A stretch of 64,000 nt of DNA from Pegoplata infirma (lineage: Eukaryota; Arthropoda; Insecta; Diptera; Anthomyiidae): NCBI GenBank assembly GCA_963921195.1, contig OY992538.1, positions 85,559,904-85,623,903 of the forward strand, given 5' to 3'. Under the pieces are notes generated by a model. The model did no database searches. It had not been told where the DNA came from and saw nothing but the letters and a program-made list of their open reading frames with translations. Each line of letters opens with the position of its first letter. The stretch's first letter is position 1. Below, one piece after another: positions 22,440-34,526 of this stretch. The position numbers and the translations under genes are program-made.

Positions 22440-23990
22440 CAAAATGATTAAAAAAACAAGTAAGAAAGCTATAGTCGGTGAAGACCGACCATATGATACC
22501 CTACACCAGTGTTTTTCGAAAAATGGGTCCCAAGTCCAAACATGGACCGATTGTATCTGTCCCAGCAAAACTTTGGTAATGGGTAGTGATTATATAACAC
22601 ATTACCAGGTAATGTATATACCTTATTTGTAGCATTATTTTAGGATGTCTTACCAAACATTTGTTCTACAACGTGTTATTTTAAAGTAAAAAATAATGCA
22701 TTACTAATAATTTGCTACGTAATGCATGATTATTGGAAAAATGTATTTCATATTTATTATTTCTAAACATTATATCATGGATGATTTATATTTGCTTACA
22801 TTATGTATTATTTGAAATAATGCATTATTTATAATTAAATGCATAATGCATTACAATAACATAAAAAATAATTATTTTATAAAAAATGCATAAGTTTAAA
22901 CTAGAGATCGGCTCACGACAAGAAATTTCTAACGACACACACTCACTAGCATATTATATCTACTTACAATCACGTGAGTAAATTTAATACAAAATTACTT
23001 TTTCACTACTCGTAACACCTTATGTATTACGTTCTGGTATGCTATATTATATACCTTACTCGTAACCTATAAAATATCATATATTTTACACCTTACTGGT
23101 ATTCTTTGTTATAAATTTATGACTTATTTTATACCTTACTGGTATTCTATGTGATAATGTGGATGCATTACTTTGAGTCTCATCGCCTGTTAAAATCATC
23201 AATGCTGCAATGTATAAAATAAGAGATCATATACCTTATTTTATACCTTATTTGGTAATCTAAGTTTTGCTGGGGTCTTTTGTTAGATCTTTATTTAGTG
23301 TAGAAAACACACACAGATCAAATTTTAGTGAAATTGGTTTATTTTTTTGTCAATAGACCAATTTAACAGAATATCGGTCGAAATTTTTATATGGGAGACT
23401 AAGTCCAAAAATGGTCCAATTATATTCCGATTTGGTTAGGTTACTAAAGTACACGTTTAACACCTAAAAATAAAATTTTTATCAAATATTTAAATTTTTA
23501 TGAATTTTGAGGGAATTATGTGAATATCGGGAAGGTGGTTTGTATGGGGACTACCAGAAGGACTGACCCAATTCATTTGAAATTTGATTACCTGCTGAAT
23601 TTCAAAGCGATATCTATTATAATACGGTTATAAGAGTCATTTAAGCCGAATCCAAAGGGCGCGTTTGTATGGGGGCTAGGTCTTAACATGGACCGATTTT
23701 CTCCAATTCCAATAGGCTTCGTCCTTGGGCAAAAAGATGCTTAAGTTTCAAATTTCAAGTCAACTGATTGAAAATTGCGACCTGTATCTTGCTTAAACCG
23801 ATAGATGGACAGACGGACGGACAGACGGACGGACGGACAGACGGATGGACATCGCTAAATCGACTCAAAAAGTAATTCTGAGTCGATCGGTATACTTGAA
23901 GGTAGGTCTAGGATTAATATTTCGGGTAGTTACAAACATCAGCAGAAACTCATTATACCATGTACCACAGAGTGGTGTAGGGTATAAAAA
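22440..23990 (+). repeat. Dispersed repeat with GGTGTAGGGTAT ends and GACG/GACA tract
   Basis: It begins with ...GATACCCTACACCA at 22495 and ends with TGGTGTAGGGTATAA at 23972, an inverted pair. It contains several GTATGGGG and GGACCGAT motifs, and a (GACG/GACA)n tract at 23808-23850 followed by ATCGCTAAATCGACTCA. The same style of repeat recurs at 59085 and 62508. A MITE is inserted at 22561-23274. No coding frame. Confidence 0.6.
22561..23274. mobile_element. MITE with TIR CCCAGCAAAACTT, copy 1
   Basis: The 714-bp element has ends CCCAGCAAAACTT and AAGTTTTGCTGGG, an AT-rich interior with ATAATGCATTA-type palindromes, and repeated TATACCTTA motifs near the right end. Copy 2 is at 34734-35435. 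GT flanks both sides but is too short to prove a target duplication. Confidence 0.85.
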
Positions 23991-23994
23991 AATT

Positions 23995-24190
23995 AAAAAT
24001 ATGTGGCCGGATTTTTGATAAATTGAGTTTTTTAAAATATGGAAAATTTCAGAACGGGATCTGAAGATTTTCCACAAAAAAAAATTAATCGATTCCAATA
24101 TTTGTAAAATTGAAAAACCAAAAATGCAATTTTATTAGTTCCATATAGGGATATCCACACAACCTATTCAGAACATTTGGTGTGGAATGC
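23995..24190 (+). repeat. Fragment of the family hosting 38925-45260
   Basis: ATATGTGGCCGGATTTTTGA, CATTTCAGAACGG-like and CACACAACCTATTCAGAA motifs here return as the reverse complement at 45180-45260 and 38925-38998. This shows that those two distant pieces were once contiguous apart from later insertions. Confidence 0.65.
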
Positions 24191-24668
24191 CTTATATAGG
24201 AAAAGCTCATTTGGAATTCAGAATCTCAATAAAATTTTTTCAACAAAAAATCTAATTAAAAATTCCAAAAATTGCAAATGAAATTCAGAAAATCCCCATT
24301 CAAATTCAAAAAATCCCTACTAAAATTTAGAAATATCCAATCACTATTTTTATTTCCGGAAATTTTTAAAATTTTATTGCAAAAATCTTGTTTTTCTAAT
24401 TATGTGCCACCTATATAAATTTATTTTTTATTTGAAAATCAGACTTTTTAAGCACGTTCTTTAATTTTAAATCATTTCACATGCATGACATCTTTAAATG
24501 ATAAAGAGATTTAATACAGAATTGTTGCTTCTTTTGTTTATTTTTAACAAGGATTTTAAGGATTTAATATAAACACACAATTACAAAGAACAGTGGAATT
24601 TTATTTATTTAAATGTTAATTTCTGTATAGGAAAATTGCACAAAAGCTTTGAAAGCTTTTCTTATTGT
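24191..24668. other. AT-rich DNA, no gene
   Basis: Degenerate AAATTC/AGAATTT repeats occur to about 24330, followed by featureless AT-rich DNA. Confidence 0.5.
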
Positions 24669-25080
24669 TACACTCAAATTAATAACTCTATTAAACTACA
24701 GAAAAACTCTGCTAATTTAACAGAGTACACCATACTTTTCCAGCTAACAACATTTCTTGGTAATTTTACTAAAATACTCTGTAAAATGATTTTGACAGAA
24801 AAAACTGTTAATTTACAGAGTTTATAGTAAAATATTGGTTAAATGTGAACGCTTTTTGACAGAGAAAACTCTGTAATGTTTCTTTAAAACTCTGTAAAAT
24901 GATTTGGACAAAAAAACTGTTAATTTACAGAGTTTCTAGGAAAATATTGGTTAAATAAACCACTAAAGAAAACTATGTAAATTAACATATATTTGTAAAA
25001 TGCATTTGATGCAAAAAATAATTTACAGAAAAAACTCTGTAAATTAACAGAGTTCAGTTAAATGCATTTTATTTTGTAAA
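24669..25080 (+). mobile_element. TA-flanked MITE, diverged partial copy
   Basis: It starts TACACTCAAATTAATAACTC and follows the order of 647-1080 (CAGAGTACACCATACTTTTC, GTAAAATGATTTTGACAG and so on). The right terminus is missing. Confidence 0.75.
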
Positions 25081-25560
25081 ATTTTTTTAAGATTTTTTAA
25101 AAAAAAAATATATAACTTTTTTGCTACTTTTTCAACTTTTTCTAAAAAAAAAAATATACAGATAAAAATTTGATGTTTGGTAACAAAAACTACTCAAAAC
25201 AGAAAACTTTTTTGGTTATAAAAAAAAGATGTATTTTGCTTAAATCTGTATTTGTTAATAACTTTGTTATTTTTTAATGAATTTGGCTAAAATTTTGTGA
25301 GGACGTTCTTTTAATAAATGTGAATCAAAATTAATCAAAAAATATTAAAAAAGTTTTTTGTTTAGTTATGTCCATTGGCGATTGCCCAAATCACATGTTT
25401 TATAATTTTGGCTATAAAATCGCTAATTTTTATTATGCAGCCCTAATTTTATGTGAAGACGTGTATGTTGATAAAATAATCCAGAACCAATCAAAAAACT
25501 GATTTGAATTTTTTGTTAGTTAGGGCCTTTTGCATTTTAGGTGACGATATATATATTTAT

Positions 25561-26984
25561 AAAGGAAAACACATTTTAGTATTTAAGGGTAGATTTTTTA
25601 GTAAGCACTTAAATTTTAGTGCTTACTTAAGTGTGCTTAGTGTGCTAAAAAACACTAAATATAGATAAATTGTTTGTTAAGTCACTTTTGTAAAGTTTTC
25701 TATACAATTTTTGCAGTCTTTTAAAATATTAAAAGAGAAATTAAACTAAAGCCTTTACGACGCTAGCTTTTTTTTTAAACTTTACAAGTAACATTTTTAA
25801 GTTTTTTTTTTTTTTTTTTGTAAATTTTCTAAATAACAAGGATTTTAAAAAATTTTTAAACTTTTTGTAGAAAAGCCGTTATAAAGTTTCTTTAACATTA
25901 TAAACAAAACAGGTGTCATATGGGCTAAATTTTAAGTTTGCTTTGTATTTATAATTTAAATAAAAGTATTTTAATAATTTTATTTACTATTGTACAGCTC
26001 CCCTTAAAAAAAAACATCATAGATCTCACACAATAACTTCCACCACCCCCAAAACCCCCTACAAAGAAAAATAGCAGTTCCCGATAACACACGTAATAAA
26101 AACATAAATATGACAAACGTATGGTTAAATAAACCCCAACAATTTTATTGTCGTATGCAAAGTTTTAGATATTTCTCATGTTGGTATAAAATATTTTGTG
26201 GTTTTATTTTGGCTTAAAAGGATTTTGCTTTTATAGAATTTTCATTTAAGACCAGATAAAAGGAAATTTAGAAGCTACAAACACACACACACACATTTCA
26301 AAGAGCTGAGCATGCATAAACATGATAAATACTAAAAATATACATAAACACATGAAAATATTTTTCAAATACACAGAAATATTTAAAAGGCAACAAAAAA
26401 AACATGTTGGTATTTAAGTATTAAATTCTTAAAGAGAAAGCAAATGAATAACTGGAATCAATAGCATAAAGATATTTGGCCAAAAATATGTAACATGACT
26501 GATATCATATTTTGGTATATTGGGGGAAAATCACCTTGGAGAAAAATTTTTCGAATTTAAGAATTTATGTATACCAAAATGGAAAATGATTCTTTCTAAT
26601 TGTAAGAGCTTTTTATTAAAATCGGTTTTTTTTTAGAAATAGTAAAACATAATCTAAGAATTTTTCAAAAAAAATCCAAAGGAAACATAAGAATTTTTCT
26701 AAAATAAAAATATTTTTAGGTCCTTATGATAATTTTTCTTTGGATTTATGTATAAGAATTTAAAAATTTTTTCCTAAGAATAATTCTCTGAGTATAAAAA
26801 TTTTGAGATTGAAAATGTTTTTAGATCTCTCTGATCATTCTGCTTTTGAGTTTACGAGATTTTAAAATTGCCTAGTTGGCAAATTGAAATCGCCACTGAC
26901 ATGCTGCTGACACTCCCTTTATAAAATTGCTGACATCTTCATACCATTTTTCCAAATGTCCCCAAGGACAATGGTGGATAATCT
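25561..26984. other. Unassigned AT-rich DNA, possibly unique
   Basis: A small palindrome built on AGCACTTAAATTTTAGTGCT lies at 25603-25630. 25950-26500 is more complex than its surroundings and has no partner in the window. 26550-26850 has many AAGAATTTTT variants. No frame of useful length and no splice-like gene structure could be supported. Confidence 0.45.
26279..26296 (+). repeat. (AC)n microsatellite
   Basis: An ACACAC run of about 16 bases. Confidence 0.9.
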
Positions 26985-27265
26985 ACTCCAAATATCTTGG
27001 ACTATTTCTACATAAGAAGTTGAATTCCAGGCGTGATATTCAGAAATGAGCGAGAAAAGCGACTATTGCTTTATATGCCTGTAAAAGGGCCATTGAAAAA
27101 CGATGGGGTTTTAGCCCTAAAGTCGTTCATTGGATTTATACAGCAGTGTTGCGTCCAATTCTGCTGTATGGAATCATTGTCTGGTAGCCTGCTTTAGCGA
27201 TAAAAGGGAACTGTGTCTTTATTACGAAAGTACGGAGAATGGTGTCGATGTGCATCACTGGTGTT
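26985..27265 (+). pseudogene. Reverse-transcriptase relic of a non-LTR retrotransposon
   Basis: One frame reads through a region homologous to the part of the RT protein at 4921-6618 just after its palm domain: KYLGLFLHKKLN, then WGFSPKVVHWIYTAVLRPI, then KVRRMVSMCITGVLR. These align with KYLGVILDTKLT, WGLSPKMVMWIYKMIVRPI and KVQRLACTLITGAMK of that copy. Stops TGA at 27047 and TAG at 27185 break the frame, and about 95 codons survive. It is a dead fragment, more diverged than the other copy. YADD and RNase H are absent. Confidence 0.85.
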
Positions 27266-27995
27266 CTTCGTACTACAACTTTGATCGAATAATTCAAATA
27301 ATTGTTTTTGTTCGTTCGATCAAACGATTAAATCTAAAAAATTATTCGATTAATCGATGAGAATAACGAGTAAAAAAAAGGTTATTAAAAAATATTTTTA
27401 TTAACAAAAAAATAAACAATTCATACAAAAAACTTGAAAATAAAATATGTAATTAATATTTTATTATTTTATTAACAAAAAAATAAGTTAAAAATATATA
27501 TTCCATCAAACAGCACGAGAAAAGGGTATTTTTTGACCTGGTGTCTTCAAATTTTTTTTCATATTGCGTATAAAGATACCCTGGGACCTATTTAGACATT
27601 CCCATTTACAGTTTAATTAAATTCTAAAAACTCGCGATTTTATTCGCGACTTTAATATTTTTTTAAATCACAAAAAATTTAAAAATTGGTGTTGTTTTAA
27701 GAGGTTTAAATTCTTAAGTAAAAATCGGATTTTTTTAATCGAAATTGAAAATAAAAGCTAAAGTTCTCTACTTCACACATAAAAGTTCAAAAAAAATTGA
27801 GTCATTAAAAAAATGCATTCTAAATGCAAATGCATTTTTGGGGTGCATTTTCGTCAACTTTTACCCATTTTGATTTTTTTAGTTAACATATTATTAAAGT
27901 ACAACATTTTTACAAACAAAGCAAATTTTGTTCATACAAAAATTAAAAAAAGATACAATTTTTTTGTTTTTAAAAATTTTGTAAATAAATGTTTT
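27266..27995. repeat. AT-rich DNA with a fragment of the GGCCATTCC inverted-repeat family
   Basis: 27266-27360 carries CGATTAATCG-type palindromes. 27535-27860 resembles subterminal parts of the elements at 40047 and 59201 (ACTCGCGATTTTATTCGCGA, AAATGCAAATGCATTTTT). No terminus of that family is present. Confidence 0.5.
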
Positions 27996-28887
27996 CTACA
28001 CCATTTACAGATGTAATTCGAAAAAGATCAATTGTAATTCGAAGATTCTATTTGAAATTCGAAGATTCCATTTGTAATTCGAAGATTCCATTTGTAATTC
28101 TAAGATTCCATTTGTAATTCGAATACTCCAATTGTAATTCGAAGATTCCATTTGTAATTCGAAGGTGATGTACACCATTTACAGATGTAATTCGAAAAAG
28201 ATCAATTGTAATTCGAAGATTCTATTTGTAATTCGAAGATTCCATTTGTAATTCGAAGATTCCATTTGTAATTCGAAGATTCCATTTGTAATTCGAAGAT
28301 TCCATTTGTAATTCGAATACTCCAATTGTAATTCGAAGATTCCATTTGTAATTCGAAGATTCCAATTGTAATTCGAAAAATATCAATTGTAATTCGAAAA
28401 AGATCAATTGTTATTCGAAAAAGATCAATTGTAATTCGAAAAAGATCAATTGTAATTCGTAAAAGATCAATTGTAATTCGTAAAAGATCAATTGTAATTC
28501 GAAGATTCCAATTGTAATTCGAAAAATGTCAACTGTATTTCCATTGATATTTTTCGAATTACAATTGGAATCTTCGAATTACAATTGATCTTTTACGAAT
28601 TACAATTGATCTTTTTCGAACAACAATTGATCTTTTACGAATTACAATTGATCTTTTTCGAATTACAATTGATCTTTTTCGAATTACAATTGATCTTTTT
28701 TGAATTACAATTGATCTTTTTCGAATTACAATTGGAATCTTCGAATTACAAGTGGAATCTTCGAATTACAATTGGAGTATTTGAATTACAAATGGAATCT
28801 TCGAATTACAAATGGAATCTTCGAATTACAAATGGAATCTTCGAATTACAATTGATCTTTTTCGAATTACATCTGTAAATGGTGTAG
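27996..28887. mobile_element. Foldback-like element made of 20-21-bp units
   Basis: The whole 890 bp is one inverted repeat. It starts with CTACACCATTTACAGATG and ends with its complement. Both arms are tandem arrays of 20-bp (TTGTAATTCGAAGATTCCAA) and 21-bp (TTGTAATTCGAAAAAGATCA plus A) units. The left arm runs to about 28540 and the right arm starts at about 28553. The left arm contains an internal restart of the terminal sequence at 28170. Long terminal repeats made of short tandem units are the hallmark of Foldback elements. The ends read TA-CACC...GGTG-TA. No coding loop. Confidence 0.85.
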
Positions 28888-28921
28888 TGAGTATACCCCC
28901 ATACTGTGGTTGGAGGGTACA

Positions 28922-30264
28922 CTAGGGTGGCCCAAAATTCCTTTTGCTTCGCTACAGGTCAACGTACCTTAAAAAATGAAAGATGGTATCGTAACTAATA
29001 TTTTGAGCCAAATTGCAGCACCCTACGACAATTAAAAGGGGATGCTAACTGATCACATGTGTTTGCAACCTCCGAAGAAATCTAAAAAAAAAATTTTGCA
29101 ATCCTAAAAATTACTACATGGAATGGTATCGCTACAAGAGCAAATAAGTCACATATGGCCATTTTGCCCTAAGGTTGCCTACAAAGGACAATAAGGACAT
29201 CTTACAAGGGAAGTCTCCCTAGTGTCACCCGCGGATCTTTATGGAATTGGTTTTATTTTGTAGATCAGAAAAAATAAAGGGACACGTATTTTTTTTTAGC
29301 GGCCCAAATTCATATTTAGGGGGTAAAAAGGAGGGGGGAAGACAAGGCCATTTTTCAGTTTTTTTCGTTTATCTCCTATATTATGCAAAGAAACCTAGTC
29401 ATGATACATACCAAATGAAAGGTCTTTGGAAAACCTATCTACGTATGCTAAGAACGTGTCCAAACATGCACAACTTTTCGTCATATTGAGTAAAACACCA
29501 AAATTTTTGGACATTTTTGTTAATAAGTCGGAAAATATTAACTTCTTTGGCCCGTTGTTAGCACCACAAGATAGGTATTTTTAATACCTTTAATCTGATA
29601 CCACACATGCCAATATTAATTTTGTTAAAATAGGCGTAAATCGTAAAAAACTGAAAAAGGTCAATTTCCCCCCATACAAGTCGACCCACCCTAAAAATGC
29701 GTTTGGGCCGCTAAAAAAAAATACGTGTTTAATTAATTTTCGTTCTTAACAACATATCCAAATTTCATGAAGATCGGAGGGTGACACCAGGGAGACTTCC
29801 CTTGTTAGTCTCGATTAGGAAAAAAACCAAAAAAAAACATTTTTGATATTATACTCAAATTAAAGATATTTGTATTACCTTTCAAATGAACTTTATCGCA
29901 ACTTAGTGGTCCGCATAGTTTTTGAGTTACAGCCGTTTTAGTGAAATGCAGGGTTCAGCTTTTTTTAATGTGTATTTTTTTTTTTTTGTTTAAGGACAAA
30001 CTTAGGACAAAATGGCCACATGTGAATTATGTGCTCTTGTTACGCTAGCATTCCATATGGTTGTTTTTAAGATTCCAATAAAAAAATTTTAAGATTTCTT
30101 TGGAGGTTGCAAACACTTCCATCCATTAGCATCCCCTTCCAATCGTTGTAGGGTGCTGAAATTTGGCGCAAATTGTTCGTTACGATGCCATCTATCATAT
30201 TTTGGGGTACGTTCAGTTCTGAGTTATACTTGGTATTTTTCCATATGTTGATGGGCCACACTAG
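28922..30264. mobile_element. Inverted-repeat element with CTAG(G/T)GTGGCCC ends
   Basis: CTAGGGTGGCCC at the left and its near-complement at the right (30253-30264) bound diverged arms. Shared blocks include GATGGTATCGTAAC near 28983 against its complement near 30180, and TTTGCAACCTCC near 29062 against GGAGGTTGCAAA near 30102. A 600-bp TWA-type element is inserted in the middle. GGTA on both sides may be the target duplication. Confidence 0.65.
29202..29807 (+). mobile_element. TWA-type 600-bp element, copy 2 (full length)
   Basis: Element 29205-29804 has terminal repeats CAAGGGAAGTCTCCC/GGGAGACTTCCCTTG and a TTA duplication on each side. It is the same length as copy 3 at 51096-51695 and differs from it at few sites. 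Three-base TWA target duplications are characteristic of PIF/Harbinger transposons. No transposase is present: an 82-codon open stretch at 29241 exists in both copies but is explained by shared ancestry, with no motif. Confidence 0.88.
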
Positions 30265-30266
30265 GG

Positions 30267-31237
30267 TACACTGATAAAAATTTGTACATGACAATAATGA
30301 AAATCTACATTAATGTTATGAAAAATGAGGTTAAAAAGGAACCTATGTACGGGTTCATTGAATTAATGAAATAGGTATCATAAAATGTAATTGCAAGAAC
30401 AAGTTTCATTAAATTAATGAAAATTGTTCATACAAAATATAAATTGTATTTTATAAAATTTTTCATTACTTTAATAAAAAAAGATTTTAATTCTTCTGAA
30501 ATACTTTCATTGAATAAATCCTACTTTTTATTTTTGAAATGAAATACTTTTATTGAATAAATGTTACTTTTATTTTTAAAATGAAATATATGTATGAAAT
30601 TGTAAAGATCTTTTAATAGAACTAAAAATAAAAAAAAAATTGTTTTCACTTAGTTTTCTCGCACAAAATTTTACTCCAACCTTAAATTGTAATACATAAT
30701 TAAAACCACGAACTAATAAAAAACATCACAAAATTTAGTTAATTAATAATTTACTTTTTATTTAAAATTTCGTAAAAAAATCTGAAAAAATCACAAAATA
30801 ACCAAGTTAAAAAAAAAAATCTTTCACATATTTTTTATTTTATCTATAGATTTCACTCAGTTTTCTCTCACAAAATTTTACTATAACGTTTACTTTTAAT
30901 ACATAAGTAAAACCCCGAAATAGTTTAAAACAACATGAGTTTAATAAATACTTATAATTAATCAACTCTTAGAAAAAATCACGCTCTGATCAGTTGTTTT
31001 TTGCGCGCGTAAACTAACAGACGCGACACGACAGGTGTCAAAAAACAGACAATTTTGTAAACAAAACTTAATGAAATTTTTTAATGAAACTACGAAATCT
31101 AATGAATCCAAATTATTGAATATCTTGCACAATATGCATGAAATTTCATTCAGCATATGAAAAATTTCATTGTTGCAATAAAGCAATGTTAATGAATTCC
31201 ATTCATTAGTGATATGAAGCGTTTTTCTATCAGTGTA
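30267..31237 (+). mobile_element. TA-flanked MITE, TIR CACTGATA
   Basis: Ends TACACTGATA and TATCAGTGTA enclose 967 bp of AT-rich DNA with many ATGAAAT/ATTTCAT motifs in both orientations. The element sits immediately beside the end of the 28922-30264 element. A TA duplication is inferred from the terminal bases. Confidence 0.8.
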
Positions 31238-31688
31238 TAATAATCAAGAAACGACAAATATATGGTATGCAGTTTAAATTTTACGTAGTTGAAGGTGGCA
31301 AAACTGCTCAAATCAATATCTTGACTGCTAATTTACGCGAAAATACAATTTTTTCCATTTTTTTTTTTTTTTGAATTTTGAATTTTGCGATTTCTCGCGA
31401 AATTGAGAAGATATGATTTCGATGTTAACTGTTTTGTGACCTGTAAACAGATACAATTAAAACTGTATACTCAGTTTTTGAAGATATTTAAAAAACTTCA
31501 TTGTCAAAATTTTAGAAAATACAAAAACACTAATTTCGCGATATCTCGCGAATGTGAGCAGCTACGATTTCGCTGTTAACAGTTTTGTAACATTTAATCA
31601 TGTAGAAATCGAACTGCGTTTACACTTTTCGCCGACACTAAAGTTCAACCTAAACATCGCTGAGGCTCGCCGTGTTCATTAATCAAGT
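31238..31688. other. AT-rich DNA, host of the 31697 insertion
   Basis: A TCGCGA(A/T)-containing block is repeated near 31390 and 31540 (period about 153 bp). From about 31670 the sequence belongs to the same family as the right arm of the 3721-8588 element (TTAATCAAGTGATATGAC against TTAATCAAGTGGTATGAC at 6808). No gene. Confidence 0.5.
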
Positions 31689-32374
31689 GATATGACTAAC
31701 CTGACCAACTGTTTTTGACTGAAAAGCGGGATGGAAAAGTTGAAAAAGCGGGATTTTGACCTAAAAAGCGGGACTTTTTATCCCCTTTAATTAGCAATAG
31801 GGGATGTATATTAGTTTGTCAAAGTATATAAATTAACGAATTTATCGAATCTTTCTGACTGTATGTCTGTTGAAAATATACTTACTTTCGAAAGATAACT
31901 CTGAAGCATATGAAGCTTTTTATTTCAAACGTACCACGAAAAAAATGTTGGTGGATCAAAGTCATATTTACGGAGCTTATTGCCCTATATGGAACTAAAA
32001 AATTGTGGAACAAAAGTTTGATCTTGTTGGAAAAATGGGCGAGATGGGCGTGGTCAAACATGGCAAAATAGAGAAATTAGCTTTATAAATTTTTTTCTAC
32101 ATTTTTCGAAAAACATTTAATTTATAGTTTTGTTTGGGATAACGACTGGCATTATTTGTCTTTGGACAAAACTCAGAACTATGTCTGAGTTTTAAAAGTT
32201 TATCCTAAAAATCGATCTAGCAAAAAACATGCCGTTGTTATTTTTTTTTTAAATTAAATGAAAGTTCATTAAATTCTTTAGAAAATGTCAAATTTTTAGA
32301 GAAAAATGATTTTGAACTTCAAAGTTTTGTGAAATTTGATAAAAATTAAGCAATTTTAGCATGACATCGCTTTA

Positions 32375-32515
32375 TACCCTATTCACACTTACAGTTTTAA
32401 ACCGTTTTTAGCAATTATTTTTAGCATTTTCTGTCAATATACTGTAATAGAATAAAGAAAGCGCTAAAAATATTGCTGCTAAAAACGATTTAAAACTGTA
32501 CGTGTGAATAGGGTA
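32375..32515 (+). mobile_element. 141-bp palindromic MITE, copy 1
   Basis: TACCCTATTCACAC at the left returns complemented at the right, and nearly the whole length pairs with itself (GTTTTAAACCGTTTTTAGCA against its mirror). One of three copies in 451 bp. Confidence 0.88.
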
Positions 32516-32540
32516 TTATTTTTAATTTTTTCTACAGTTA

Positions 32541-32681
32541 TACCATATTCACACTTACAGTTTTAAACCGTTTTTAGCAATTATTTTTAGCATTTTCTGT
32601 CAATATACTGTAATAGATTTAAGAAAGTGCTAAAAATATTGCTGCTAAAAACGATTTAAAACTGTACGTGTGAATAGGGTA
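32541..32681 (+). mobile_element. 141-bp palindromic MITE, copy 2
   Basis: Same orientation and length as copy 1 with few substitutions (first bases TACCATATTC). Separated from copy 1 by 25 bp and from copy 3 by 3 bp. Confidence 0.88.
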
Positions 32682-32684
32682 TAA

Positions 32685-32825
32685 TACCCTATTCACACGT
32701 AAAGTTTTAAATCGTTTTTAGCAGCAATATTTTTAGCACTTTCTTTATTCTATTACAGTATATTGACAGAAAATGCTAAAAATAATTGCTAAAAACGGTT
32801 TAAAACTTTAAGTGTGAATAGGGTA
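32685..32825 (-). mobile_element. 141-bp palindromic MITE, copy 3 (inverted)
   Basis: Same unit in the opposite orientation, identifiable by the asymmetric centre (TTTTCTGTCAATATACTG complemented). The junction with copy 2 reads GGGTATAATACCC. Confidence 0.88.
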
Positions 32826-33289
32826 TAACTCAACAATTCTTAAGTTTCCGAAACAAATCTATATATTTAAATGAAAGTTCATTATATTCTTTACAAAATG
32901 TCAAAATTTCAGAGAGCAGTTACTTTTTGTTTTTGAGAAAAATTACTTTAAAGATTAAACTCATCTTCCCGAAAACAAAAAATTGCTGATCACTGTAAAT
33001 TTGAAATTTTGTAGAGAATTCAATAAAAAATATTTTTATCCAAAATTTGAACAATTTAGAACAAGTTCTGATATCCCGATACAAAACAATTTAATAAATG
33101 TGTTTTGTAAACTACAGAAATGTTGATTTAGAGTAGAAACAATTAAATATAAAACGATGTCATGCAAAAATTCCTCAATTTTGAAAGTGATTTTTCTTAA
33201 AAACAAAAATTAATTGCTCTCTGAATTTAATGAACTTAAAAAATAAAATGGCGTGTTTTTTTTCTACATCAATTTTAAGATTTAATTTG

Positions 33290-34076
33290 GACTTAGTTAG
33301 GGTAACCATTTTTTCTGAGCTCAAATCAGTACGCCCAAATTTTTATGTTTTTTTTTAGAAATAACCTTCTAAATTTTTATACGACACAACACAACACTTT
33401 TTAACACTCAAAAATGTCGGTTAAACTATCTTGACAAGTGTTTTGAGTAAAAACAACAGCAAAAAAACAACTGTTAAAAACCACTACAAAAAACAACTGT
33501 TAAAAACATCTGTTGTCGTTATATAACGACTTTATTTGAATGTTTTGATCGTTTCACTGCAGAAAATATAACAAAATTCCACAGGTTTTAAGAATAAGAA
33601 AATTCCTCAGATTTTGAGAACTTTTTTTCGTAAGTTTTGACAACTTTTTCTTTAAGAAAACTTCCCAGCTAATAAGCATGTGTTATGAACTAAAATTTGT
33701 TCCTAACAGTTAAGAAAATTTCACAACTTTTTGTATAAACATTTTCCCGTTGATCAACCCCAGTATTCACAAACTCTAATCTCCGTAGAATTAATTCATT
33801 ATAAATTATCTCATAGTCAGACTAAAGTTATAATAACAACTCTGACGATATACTAAATTCAAACGACTTATACTAAATTCAAAGGTTTTTCAAGTTTTTG
33901 TATAGAACTTTCGAATAAAATTATGTTTTATGTTGAAATGTTCAAAAATCAGTACAATCAGTACATATTTCAAAAAATCAATACAAATCAGTACAACGAT
34001 TTTCGATCAGTACAGGTGCTCAAAGATAAGTACATGTACTGATCCAATCAGTACGAATGGTCAGCCTAGACAAAGT
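33290..34076. mobile_element. Small hAT-like element, imperfect 8-bp TSD
   Basis: TAGGGTAACCA at 33298 and TGGTCAGCCTA ending at 34068 form an imperfect terminal repeat; the flanks GACTTAGT and GACAAAGT match at 6 of 8 positions. Subterminal ATCAGTAC/GTACTGAT motifs cluster at both ends. Nested in the 31697-34526 element. Confidence 0.6.
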
Positions 34077-34526
34077 TCAGAATTTTTTCCAGAAACAAAT
34101 AATGCCAACCATATAAAACTTTATAAATAAAAGTGTTTCGAAAATTGCAGAATTGTTGAATTTTCAAATTAAGGAGAAAAAATAATTTAAAAAAAACAAA
34201 ATAAATTATTTTTTTTTTTTCAAAAATAAACATATAAAAAGATTTTGGAACTTTTTTCGAATTTCAACACAATTTTAGAAGTAATTTCCTTTACATTTTT
34301 TTAACACGGTAAAAAATTCTAAATCTATGATAAATTTAAAAAAACTACAGAACAATCATGCTCAAAATATTGTTTGAAAAATTATAAATTGTGTTTTACT
34401 ATTCTAAAAGTCAAAAAGTGGGATAAAGCGGGACTTTTGCTTAAAAAGCGGAATGGAAAATCAAGGCGGGATGAGACTTCAAAAAGCTGGATAATCCCGC
34501 CAAAAGCGGGATGGTTGGTCAGGTTA

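Larger units (their letters stand above)
22250..25560. mobile_element. Old inverted-repeat element interrupted by several insertions
   Basis: ATCGTCACCTAAAATGCAAA at 22267 returns complemented near 25545, and a TTTGTTAATAACTTTGTT-type block at 22350 and 25250 is shared. Between the arms lie a dispersed repeat (22440-23990), a fragment shared with 38925-45260, and a TA-flanked MITE fragment. Arms are short and diverged, so the boundaries are approximate. Confidence 0.45.

Noticed and set aside
22561..23274. GT target duplication for the CCCAGC family
   Set aside because: Only two bases, and the second copy at 34734-35435 does not show a matching duplication when compared with its uninterrupted relative.
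28585..28878. 97-codon repetitive open frame (FFELQLI-type repeats)
   Set aside because: It is translation of the 20-21-bp foldback units; the frame stays open because the unit lacks stops, and the mirror arm gives the same on the other strand.
29241..29489. 82-codon open frame present in two 600-bp elements
   Set aside because: Conservation follows from recent duplication of the element; no transposase motif, and far too short.
28922..30264. 6-bp GGTACA target duplication
   Set aside because: The final CA on the right belongs to the adjoining TA-flanked MITE at 30269; only GGTA is shared.
33841..33900. Second CTGACGA motif as another hammerhead core
   Set aside because: No GAAA core with a closing stem II or stem I follows at a suitable distance.
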